64,000 nt of DNA, taken from Ctena decussata. Taxonomy: Eukaryota; Mollusca; Bivalvia; Lucinida; Lucinidae. Shown here one piece after another: positions 55,117 to 60,779 of this stretch (the stretch's first letter is position 1; every line of letters starts with the position of its first letter). Both the position numbers and the translations under genes were made by a program. The stretch spans positions 54,925,454 to 54,989,453 of the forward strand of contig OZ022502.1 of the NCBI GenBank assembly GCA_963989385.1. Direction: 5' to 3'. The notes under the pieces were generated by a model. It was not told where the DNA came from and did no database searches. It saw only the letters and a list, made by a program, of their open reading frames with translations.

Positions 55117-57621
55117 CGATTTTTCTCCAGATATGTTTTCCACTTTTCTCACTCTCTTTCTCTCTTCTTTTTTGCCGTTTTATTGCGCAGTTATCCCATA
55201 TTTTTATTTTGGTCCTGCTTGTTTGATACGCTGAGTGAGGTGTTTGAAAAAAGACAGGGACAACTTCGGTGTCAGAAATTAATTTTTCAAGCTTTTTACG
55301 CCATTTGAAAGCTTCTCGTGCCCTCCCGGTATTCAATTCAGGACAGATACTAAAAGAATGCAAGGACAAGGTACTGGCATATACAAAGAAATCAACATTA
55401 ATAGAAAGCTGGAACATATGAGCAGACTTGGGGTCGAATACTTTCAAAAGTATTCAAATACAAATACTTTGCAAATTAAGAATACAGAATACAAATAAAA
55501 ATACTTTTTTATGAATGTATTCAAATAAGAATACAAATACTTTGCAAATGTATTCGAATACTTTCGAATCCTTTTCAATGAAAATGGAAATTTCATTAAC
55601 CAATACTTTATGCTGAACTTTCATATCTCTAGTAGTCCAGATTCTAGAGGTTTTACTGCATAAAAATAATTTTGATTGCAAGGTTCTTTTGTTTGACCTT
55701 TCCTAGATATCTTCATATCTATTTTAGGAACCTTATATTTCTATGGCACAACTGGCTATCTTTCTCTCTTTGCAAATTTGCATATTTGGTGTAAGGTGAC
55801 TTTATTTCCATATTCTGATGCCAAAGCTGGATATCTTCATATTAGTTTGAATAGCATATGCTTCTTATCTGTGACTTATCCTGGATAACTTCAGAAGTCA
55901 GTTGATCTGGATCTACACTATAAATTAAGATGGGATTATAATTGTGTATTGTAATTTTTGAGAAACAAGTGTCAAAAAATTGTACAGGTATGGCATGGCT
56001 TTGTTGTCAGTTCTGTGTCTTGTCCCTATTTAATACTGTCCTGGGGCAATCTACTGAAAGATGACATACAGGTATTATATTTGCTTACTTGGAAGTTTAA
56101 TCTAATGGTGATGCCTAGTGCCATAAAAGATATCTTTAATAGTGTAAACCAAGATGGGACACTGTGGAGTGCAGCATATGATAAGGTTTTTCAATGATGG
56201 CATCAAAGCAATCAATTAATAAAATTAATATTCTTTGATCTTTTTTAATGTATTGCATTTACAACTGAGGTGTAGTTTTCAAAGTTCCTACATTAGCATT
56301 CTTGGACTTTAGTATTTAACAATCCCATAATCTTTGTAATTTTATGCATCAATGTTTAATGTTTCCTTAAAATGGAAAAAGTATTCATAATGTTTTCATA
56401 AAAGTATTCATGAATACATAAAATTTTCAATGTATTCGAATACAAATACAAATACTTTTATTCTAAAAAATCCACGAATACAGAATACTTTATGAATACT
56501 CAGAAAATGTATTCGAATAGTATTCGAATAAGAATACAGAATACGATTACCCCAAGTCTGCATATGCGGTCGTAAGGGTCGTTCAAACGTCATTGTTAGC
56601 AGCTATGCAAAATGACGTTACGGCTGTGGAAAGAATATCAAATGCTATATATATTTCGTAATAAATATTTCATCACCCTTTTCTTCAGATCTATTGTTGT
56701 GGTGGAACACTTGTCACTTATCACATTTCACTTTAATTAACCTTGGGTAATAGATGATATTATATAGTCAGAAAACTCAATAACTTTAATTAATTTTTGA
56801 ATAACGCATGTAAAACTATTGTAACGTCATTAAAGTCCATAGCTTGGAAATTTATATAAAATGCCCCCGTTCTGAAAACAGATATGGTTTGGAATAAATA
56901 ACAAGCTAAGTCATATTTACTTTTCAAGACACATTCTGTGTCTGAGCTCCATTCTTGTTCATGTGTACAAGTAATGATTCCTGATCCATTTAAATCGTAA
57001 CCATCGTGGCAGGTTACCGTTGCATTGTCTCCATATTTCTTGCCCGCTGAAAAGTCTATGTCTCCATTTGCAACGTTGGTAGGTGGACAGTCTATAAATG
57101 GAAAGGTTAGTGAATTTAAGATAAAGTTTCCGTTGCAAACCATCATTATATTATAAAATGTCAAAATCTTTGTGACAGCATCCAAATATACACCTATACA
57201 TGTATCGACATCTTAAACAATATCATGTAATGAATGTCTGATGCATCTGCCTTTCCAACTATATCAAATGAGTCATAAATGATTATAAACGAAGACCGAT
57301 ATTAAAGATTCTCCTTATAAAATACAATAGTAAGACATTGGAAAACTGATTCTGAGTAAAGACAAAACTTGTACATCAATATATAAATCCATAGCAATTT
57401 CCCAATTTAAGAATCGTACAAACAATAACATTAAAAGGTCAAACCTATGGCTTCACAAGTTGTAGTGGTACTCCAGTTTGCATCGTTCTGACATTCTATA
57501 AAGCCTCTACCCACTATCTTGTATCCGGTATCGCAAGTAACAGAAATCACTTGTCCATATGTTGTGTCCTTATTTGTAAAATCAACAATCCCGTTAGTGA
57601 CATTTGCAGGGCTCCCACAAT
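5811..57621 (-). CDS. Giant multi-CCP (Sushi) domain protein, internal 62 exons (partial gene)
   Basis: Read from 57621 down to 5811, 62 exons alternate A and B. Each codes one complete CCP/Sushi domain with the four conserved cysteines and the tryptophan before the last one. Exon A starts DCGS and contains NVTNG, SVTCDTGY, FIECQSDGNW and TTTC. Exon B starts DCPPTNVANG and contains NATVTC, HDGYDLNGSG, IITC and EWSSDTEC. Acceptors end ctatgtag (A) and ccatttatag (B); donors are G-gtttgacc (A) and A-gtaaatatg (B). All exons begin and end in phase 1, so the frame holds across any combination. The exons total 10,788 bp, or 3,596 codons. CCP domains form rod-like extracellular modules in complement regulators, selectins and SVEP1/CSMD-type adhesion proteins; the exact role here is unknown. 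First and last exons are not found. A non-expressed amplified fragment cannot be excluded. Confidence 0.8.
7128..7829 (-). CDS. CCP module 2
   Basis: Exon A is 7653-7829 and exon B 7128-7298. In A the glycine after the first cysteine is replaced by arginine (DCRS). The mix TANV with NGIVDF is intermediate between the two subfamilies, and TCETGY is shared with modules 1 and 3. The intron to module 1 is only 613 bp because about 300 bp of spacer is missing near 6972. Confidence 0.8.
8740..9441 (-). CDS. CCP module 3
   Basis: Exon A is 9265-9441 and exon B 8740-8910. A reads TANV, NGIVNF and TCETGY. B has NVVNG for NVANG. The intron to module 2 is 910 bp and has a long interrupted T tract near 8100-8129. 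Confidence 0.8.
10114..10814 (-). CDS. CCP module 4
   Basis: Exon A is 10638-10814 and exon B 10114-10284. It is the first module of the homogeneous T/N subfamily (TANV, NGNVDF, TCDTGY). The intron to module 3 is 672 bp because about 270 bp of spacer is deleted at the junction near 9519. Confidence 0.85.
11749..12449 (-). CDS. CCP module 5
   Basis: Exon A is 12273-12449 and exon B 11749-11919. B has TSV for TNV at the start of the domain. The 934-bp intron to module 4 shares private variants with the one between modules 8 and 7: cacagtagg, a 7-bp-scale deletion at gggtaggatgg, taacacatg and cccctgttc. Confidence 0.85.
13391..14091 (-). CDS. CCP module 6
   Basis: Exon A is 13915-14091 and exon B 13391-13561, T/N type. 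The A-B intron carries the variant aacaacatcatg near 13688, also seen in modules 7 and 9. Confidence 0.85.
15033..15733 (-). CDS. CCP module 7
   Basis: Exon A is 15557-15733 and exon B 15033-15203, T/N type. The 934-bp spacer on its high-coordinate side repeats the private variants of the one beside module 4, 4,919 bp away (three units). Confidence 0.85.
16668..17368 (-). CDS. CCP module 8
   Basis: Exon A is 17192-17368 and exon B 16668-16838, T/N type consensus protein. The spacer beyond A has a short T tract of 10 near 17639-17648. Confidence 0.85.
18307..19007 (-). CDS. CCP module 9
   Basis: Exon A is 18831-19007 and exon B 18307-18477, T/N consensus. The intron variant aacaacatcatg near 18604 is shared with modules 6 and 7. 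The T tract beyond A is broken by one G (19286). Confidence 0.85.
19950..20650 (-). CDS. CCP module 10
   Basis: Exon A is 20474-20650 and exon B 19950-20120, T/N consensus. The spacer beyond A has the tract tttttttgttgtttt, shared with module 11, so the two are close relatives. Confidence 0.85.
21598..22298 (-). CDS. CCP module 11
   Basis: Exon A is 22122-22298 and exon B 21598-21768, T/N consensus. The intron just outside A has acaaacgataac, also found in module 15. Confidence 0.85.
23246..23946 (-). CDS. CCP module 12
   Basis: Exon A is 23770-23946 and exon B 23246-23416. B has one silent change near 23401 (threonine codon ACA for ACC). The spacer beyond A lacks one base of the ctctctttctctc stretch. 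Confidence 0.85.
24887..25587 (-). CDS. CCP module 13
   Basis: Exon A is 25411-25587 and exon B 24887-25057. B has GENAT for GDNAT, so the NAT glycosylation site is kept. The same change recurs in module 17. Confidence 0.85.
26530..27230 (-). CDS. CCP module 14
   Basis: Exon A is 27054-27230 and exon B 26530-26700. A has WSTTSTC for WSTTTTC just before the last cysteine. Confidence 0.85.
28173..28872 (-). CDS. CCP module 15
   Basis: Exon A is 28696-28872 and exon B 28173-28343, T/N consensus. The A-B intron is 352 bp because one A is lost near 28595. Confidence 0.85.
29816..30516 (-). CDS. CCP module 16
   Basis: Exon A is 30340-30516 and exon B 29816-29986. A has TYGRVISV for TYGQVISV. The spacer beyond A has a longer mixed T/G tract (30787-30815). 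Confidence 0.85.
31473..32174 (-). CDS. CCP module 17 (first P/I-type unit within the T/N block)
   Basis: Exon A is 31998-32174 and exon B 31473-31643. A is P/I type (PANV, NGIVDF) and B has GENAT. The A-B intron has tgtgaaaaatc (one extra base, 354 bp), shared with module 18. The spacer beyond A contains gggtttttttt followed by ggggg, shared with module 20. Confidence 0.85.
33127..33828 (-). CDS. CCP module 18
   Basis: Exon A is 33652-33828 and exon B 33127-33297. It returns to the T/N type, with one silent change in NGNVDF. The spacer beyond A has a long T tract interrupted by single Gs (34101-34137). Confidence 0.85.
34796..35496 (-). CDS. CCP module 19
   Basis: Exon A is 35320-35496 and exon B 34796-34966. 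A has VGKGF for VGRGF and CQRDGNW for CQSDGNW. B has DTKC for DTEC, a charge reversal beside the last cysteine. The A-B intron variant (gatagtaaag) is shared with module 21. Confidence 0.85.
36453..37153 (-). CDS. CCP module 20
   Basis: Exon A is 36977-37153 and exon B 36453-36623. P/I type, with NKGTTYG for NKDTTYG. The spacer beyond A has the same ggg-T-ggggg tract as module 17, so 17 and 20 are copies of one ancestral unit. Confidence 0.85.
38107..38807 (-). CDS. CCP module 21
   Basis: Exon A is 38631-38807 and exon B 38107-38277. T/N type, with NKNTTYG for NKDTTYG. It shares an intron variant (gatagtaaag) and the spacer word tatatcac with module 19. The spacer on its high-coordinate side carries the first hAT-like insertion. 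Confidence 0.85.
39411..40547. mobile_element. Non-autonomous hAT-like element, copy 1 (1,137 bp)
   Basis: The ends cagacttgggg and ccccaagtctg are inverted repeats, flanked by the 8-bp direct duplication catatgag (39403-39410 and 40548-40555). An 8-bp target duplication and CA...TG short TIRs fit the hAT superfamily. Many copies of the palindromic word gtattcgaatac lie near both ends. No transposase is present; the longest open frame (39946-40185) resembles nothing I know. It lies in the intron between modules 22 and 21. Confidence 0.8.
40908..41608 (-). CDS. CCP module 22
   Basis: Exon A is 41432-41608 and exon B 40908-41078, P/I type. The intron to module 21 is 2,100 bp because of the inserted element. 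The spacer beyond A has cgcaagatatg and gtgcgtttcaagac, both shared with module 25, 4,952 bp away. Confidence 0.85.
42558..43258 (-). CDS. CCP module 23
   Basis: Exon A is 43082-43258 and exon B 42558-42728, P/I consensus. Its A-B intron has tacacctatac and ctgtaataaatg, and the spacer beyond has gtcatgctacc. The same set is found in module 26. Confidence 0.85.
44208..44908 (-). CDS. CCP module 24
   Basis: Exon A is 44732-44908 and exon B 44208-44378, P/I consensus. The spacer beyond A has gagatgagtttt and aataaaaagctgg, both shared with module 27. Confidence 0.85.
45860..46560 (-). CDS. CCP module 25
   Basis: Exon A is 46384-46560 and exon B 45860-46030, P/I consensus. Private variants gtaattaaag, ctgaaacag, attattaaatg, gaagacag and ttattttgc are shared with module 28 (one base differs in the first). 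Confidence 0.85.
47510..48210 (-). CDS. CCP module 26
   Basis: Exon A is 48034-48210 and exon B 47510-47680, P/I consensus. It is nearly identical to module 23 including introns, 4,952 bp away. Confidence 0.85.
49160..49860 (-). CDS. CCP module 27
   Basis: Exon A is 49684-49860 and exon B 49160-49330, P/I consensus. It is the three-unit partner of module 24; the T tract differs in length. Confidence 0.85.
50811..51511 (-). CDS. CCP module 28
   Basis: Exon A is 51335-51511 and exon B 50811-50981, P/I consensus. It matches module 25 up to about 51790. Beyond that the spacer reads ttctctagatatg rather than the cgcaagatatg of modules 22 and 25, so the match breaks within the unit. Confidence 0.85.
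52461..53161 (-). CDS. CCP module 29
   Basis: Exon A is 52985-53161 and exon B 52461-52631. A has NGFVDF for NGIVDF. B has SADTKYGD for SAGKKYGD, two adjacent replacements and the largest B change apart from module 1. Confidence 0.85.
54110..54810 (-). CDS. CCP module 30
   Basis: Exon A is 54634-54810 and exon B 54110-54280, P/I consensus. The spacer beyond A has the longest pure T tract of the array (about 55078-55116), followed by the second hAT-like insertion. Confidence 0.85.
55423..56560. mobile_element. Non-autonomous hAT-like element, copy 2 (1,138 bp)
   Basis: It has the same ends and interior as the copy at 39411, with roughly ten scattered differences. Target duplications are catatgag (55415-55422) and catatgcg (56561-56568, one base changed). 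It lies at exactly the same position of the array unit, 16,012 bp away. The adjacent high-coordinate flank also shares private variants (caaacgtcattg, attgttgtggtgg) with copy 1. This indicates duplication or conversion of one insertion, not two independent insertions. Confidence 0.8.
56921..57621 (-). CDS. CCP module 31 (first in transcription order)
   Basis: Exon A is 57445-57621 and exon B 56921-57091. A has GYKIVG for GYEIVG and CQNDANW for CQSDGNW. The A acceptor (ttctatgtag) is intact, so an upstream exon must supply the first base of the codon. Homology to the other units ends at 57653, only 32 bp beyond this exon, and no upstream exon is recognisable up to 64000. Confidence 0.8.
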
Positions 57622-57653
57622 CTACATAGAATGATAAACAACACAATTCAAAT

Positions 57654-59079
57654 GGACATTAAAACTTTGACCATACGCTGAGTTCATATATTCGAGGCTG
57701 ACAAACTACTTGGGGGTCATCTCAAATTTAAAAGAATCCAAGTCACAATTGATGCATAATATAGCGGAAAGACAGATCAGCCTGCGCCTTCGTGCAAGCC
57801 TGTAATGAATGCCACGCCGGTGTATAGGGATGTCCAAGGTGGTCCTTAAATCACAACGTGAGAAGAAATGGACTGATGACTATGAAATTTGCCGATACTA
57901 ATTGCCATCATGTGTTGCAGTTTTACGTCCTTTAGAACAGTATTTTCGTATCAGGACGATGGGACATTGATAGTGAAAGTCTGGGTGCAATGTAGCCCCA
58001 TTTACAGTCGGAAAGATTTCGCTTCTCGCGCATCTCTAGCCCGGGTCCGTTAGATTGGCAGGCAAGCGCTGAACCTACTGATGTGGATCATCATACAGAG
58101 ATATAATGATACATATGTCATTTGGGCGTATTGTTTGTGGGCTGTAAGATTTCCATTCTATCGTCATAGCATATATTATGGTCTAGTCATGTCGTTTCGC
58201 TGCCTGTTATTATTGATTCAAGAGTATCAGGTACGGACTACGACTGAGGGAGTTTGTCAGTAAATAAGAAACCTGTCGTCTTCAAACGCAAGCCAAGCGC
58301 TCTGGACAAACGATCCTTGTTATCTCATAAGTTTGTACTAGCATGGACTGGATGGTGGTGGTGGTTGGCGTTTGGGTTTTACGGCTCTTTTTAATAGATA
58401 GTATTCCAGTCTCTTCGAGCTGCTTCCAGAGAGAGCAAGACAGAAAAGGTATAGATAGGATAGATGAGACTAGAATAATCCAAACAAACCCTATCCCGCA
58501 CCTGCTGAAGGCCGACCGGCCCTTGCCCTACTATTAGCCAAATAGAAGAACGCCACGGCATTGAATGTTCAGCAGCACCATCGCCCAAACCGACCACCCC
58601 TAACATGGAATGGAAAAATCACGCAACCTAAATCAGGGGCGACTAACTTAATTTGTCATGGTTGAAATATAGGCTGACAGCCGATAATACCAGCCAACAG
58701 TGGACCTATCCGGTACTGTGCAAAGTAACTGTACTAAGTCGACCGATAATTCGGTCGAAAGCTATACGTCACGGTAAATGATACTATTGTAAATGGGCGT
58801 CGACCGGGCTGGTATTGGTGTCGATTGTCCCAGTCGACAACCACTTTTGCACGTGCGGTAACTGATTGGCTAGGTCGAAAACCAGGTTGGGAAACTGGTA
58901 TTACCCTCGAGATTAATTGATTTTCCTCATTTTTGTTTTCTTTTCTCTCGACCACATTCCTCTCTCTCTCTCTCTCTACCTATTCAACCATAACCCAACC
59001 TACCATCCAACCATCCATTTATCCATCATTTTATCTGTCTTTCCATTCCTCCTCCATGTTACCTACCTCCCTAATCTGG
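57654..59079. other. Non-coding stretch upstream of the array
   Basis: No similarity to the array unit remains. Short open frames here lack recognisable domains. I looked on the minus strand for an exon with a signal peptide and a phase-1 donor and found nothing convincing. A GGTGG-rich segment (58343-58400) continues to about 58620 and may be an old repeat, but I cannot define its ends. A (TC)n run lies at about 58960-58977. Confidence 0.5.
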
Positions 59080-59175
59080 CCCAGCGGATACGTATCGTCA
59101 AAATGACGTCGTGATGACTTCGGTGCGACGTCATTTCGTAGAACCGACGTCAATACGACGTCATGTGCCTGCTGG
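59080..59175. mobile_element. Short MITE rich in GACGTC, copy 1
   Basis: It starts cccagcgg and ends cctgctgg, with several gacgtca/gacgtcg words between. Its right end (acgtcatgtgcctgctgg) is identical to that of the copy at 59604-59708. The left TIR is decayed. Confidence 0.5.
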
Positions 59176-59199
59176 TGTCTATCTGTCTATCAAGGAGCT

Positions 59200-59412
59200 C
59201 CGGTAGCTTCGTAGCTTAAGCAGTGGCCCGCTGATCTAGCGAGCCCGAGTTCGAGCCCCGCTGTTGGCGGGAATCTTTTCAATCGTAAACGGAGTTCCAT
59301 GGACATAGCCTTTCATTATCATCCACCCATTGTCCTGATATGACTAAAATACTGTTAGAAAGGACGTAAAATCGCAATTTATCCATCCATCCAGCCACCC
59401 ATCCATCCATCC
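59200..59412 (+). mobile_element. tRNA-derived SINE (family 1), copy 1
   Basis: The 5' part is tRNA-like, with an A-box-like gtagcttaagcagtgg and a B-box-like gagttcgagcccc. A body with ctttcattatcatccaccca and gtcctgatatg follows, then a tail of ATCC repeats. A second copy at 60370 shares the head (ctgatctagcg), body and tail. The tRNA part would not fold into a normal tRNA, so it is not a tRNA gene. Confidence 0.65.
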
Positions 59413-59439
59413 ACATGTATTCATTTATATATCTACCTA

Positions 59440-59466
59440 TTGATCGATCGATCGATCGATCGATCG
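59440..59466. repeat. (GATC)n microsatellite
   Basis: About six GATC/ATCG units lie directly downstream of a SINE tail, followed by a further ATCC run (59474-59484). Confidence 0.8.
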
Positions 59467-59603
59467 GCCTAGCCATCCATCCATCTGTGCAGAAGTGCAG
59501 GCTTATTATCGTCTTCGCTGTTCGCACGAGCTTTAAAACGTTTTCTCATAACATGTGCCAAGTATCAAGCTGTAGGCAAACCTGTCTAATGAATTGGTTC
59601 ACT

Positions 59604-59708
59604 CCCAACGGGCACATGACGTCAGAATTTCATATTGACGTCAATGCGACGTCACCATGTCGCATCGACGTCAGTACGACGTCATTTCAACGTCATGTGC
59701 CTGCTGGG
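59604..59708. mobile_element. Short MITE rich in GACGTC, copy 2
   Basis: The left end cccaacgggcacatgacgtc and the right end acgtcatgtgcctgctggg are inverted repeats of about 20 bp. In between, tgacgtca, gcgacgtca, cgacgtcag and cgacgtcat follow each other every 10-20 bp. It is 105 bp long with no coding capacity. The target duplication is not clear. Confidence 0.6.
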
Positions 59709-59830
59709 CTGTCATGCTTTTTGTGACTTCCTGTTTTATTCTCGGCAAAACGTTGCCCTTTCAAACTGAAACAATGCTTTGAGGAAAAAATTCGAACCTC
59801 CAGAGGTAGCTTTTTCCCCTTATGGTTTGA

Positions 59831-60102
59831 TTGATTGATTGATTTATTGCTTAACGTCCACGGTAAACATCTATGGTCATGTCGGGACGGCCAGTTAACC
59901 TAACCACACTATTCCTGGGCAGGCTTAGGCCTCCTAAGCGGTTAACCAGTACTAAGTGCACATACTTTTGCCAGTAACTGACAACTGCTCTTCTTAAACC
60001 AGCGGAAGGAGAAACGAAAGTATGTGGCCAGACCGGGTTTCGAACCCAGGACCTCTGACTTATGAGTCAGGTGCCCTACCGATTGCGCTACGCGGCCCGG
60101 CT
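59831..60102 (-). mobile_element. tRNA-derived SINE (family 2), intact with 14-bp target duplication
   Basis: It is flanked by cccttatggtttga on both sides (59817-59830 and 60103-60116). On the minus strand it begins with a tRNA-like head (B box gggttcgaaacc, CAT in the anticodon position). A body with ccgtcccgacatgacc and gacgttaagcaataa follows, and it ends in an (AATC)n tail. The exact duplication shows one complete, fairly recent insertion. Confidence 0.85.
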
Positions 60103-60369
60103 CCCTTATGGTTTGACCCTTAAGTAAAAAGCGAGGCAAAAGATACAAATGGCAGACTTGCTTCCCCTGAAAGTGTACCCTTGCATGCAGGCAGTCAGGT
60201 CAGAGTCTTTGCTGTTCGCACATTATGCTCGGATCTTCAGGAATCTTACAAGCACAAGTTGAAGTGTTGTTGTTGTTTTTTGTTGTTGGTGATGTTGTTT
60301 TTTTTTTACCATTAGGCCGATCTGGGTCTTCTGTCTTTATTTAATCAGACTATTCGTACTGTATAAAAA

Positions 60370-60535
60370 TGGAGCCTCAGTATGTTAAGCGCAGGCCTGC
60401 TGATCTAGCGGTCTGGGGTTCTAGCCCCACCGGAGGCGGAGATCGTTTTAATCATAGACTGGCTACATCGCTTTCATTATCACCCACCCAGCGTCCTGAT
60501 ATGGACGTTAATTCGCAAGTCATCCATCCATCCAT
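60370..60535 (+). mobile_element. tRNA-derived SINE (family 1), copy 2
   Basis: It has a tRNA-like head (tatgttaagcgcaggcctgc, then ggggttctagcccc). The body is tttcattatcacccaccca, gcgtcctgatatggacgtta, and the tail catccatccatcc. It is diverged from the copy at 59200. Its gacgttaa word matches the 3' part of the family 2 SINE at 59831. Confidence 0.65.
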
Positions 60536-60574
60536 TTTGTCTGAACATATTGGTGTCTTTTAATAATGCATAAG

Positions 60575-60765
60575 GCTACAGACAGACAGACGGTCTGTCA
60601 GACAGAGACAGGCAGACGGCCTCTCAGGGTAGTTAGGGTAGGATAGGGTAGGGTAGGTAGGTAAGTAGGTAGGTGAACGGAGATATAGACATTCAGAGGG
60701 TAGGGACGTAGGCAGGTAAGAATGTTAGGTAGGTAGGTGACTAGATGGATGGATGGATAGATGGA
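60575..60765. repeat. Simple-sequence block: (GACA)n, (GGTA)n, (ATGG)n
   Basis: Runs of acagacagacgg, then gggtagggtaggtaggtaag and agataggtaggtgac-like words, then atggatggatggatag follow one another. There is no coding content. Confidence 0.7.
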
Positions 60766-60779
60766 TCTTTTAGATGAAC

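Larger units (their letters stand above)
4905..57653 (-). repeat. Tandem array of 31 two-exon CCP units (about 1.64 kb each)
   Basis: Homologous units repeat head to tail. Distances between successive A exons are 1315, 1612 and 1373 for the first three. They are 1635-1668 for nearly all others, and 2801 and 2811 where a 1.14-kb element is inserted. Each unit, read on the minus strand, holds exon A (177 bp), an intron of 352-354 bp (about 356 in the first two and 354 in the third), exon B (171 bp) and a spacer/intron of about 940 bp. The spacer has a T-rich tract of very variable length. Introns and exons are about equally similar between neighbours, which indicates recent amplification or ongoing homogenisation. 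Right-hand homology stops abruptly at 57653, just upstream of the first A exon. Confidence 0.95.

Noticed and set aside
4905..57653. CRISPR array or bacterial tandem genes as an explanation of the repeats
   Set aside because: The units are 1.6 kb with spliced exons, and neighbouring sequence holds SINEs and a LINE. Nothing is prokaryotic.
58391..58606. Minus-strand 71-codon open frame as the missing first exon with signal peptide
   Set aside because: No hydrophobic N-terminal core followed by a cleavage site, and no convincing phase-1 donor in the right frame.
59415..59726. Plus-strand open frame of 103 codons
   Set aside because: It runs through a GATC/ATCC microsatellite and a GACGTC-rich MITE, so it is a chance frame.
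60018..60100. Minus-strand tRNA-Met-like sequence (anticodon CAT)
   Set aside because: The acceptor stem has mismatches and the anticodon arm is one base short. It forms the head of a SINE with body, tail and exact 14-bp target duplications.
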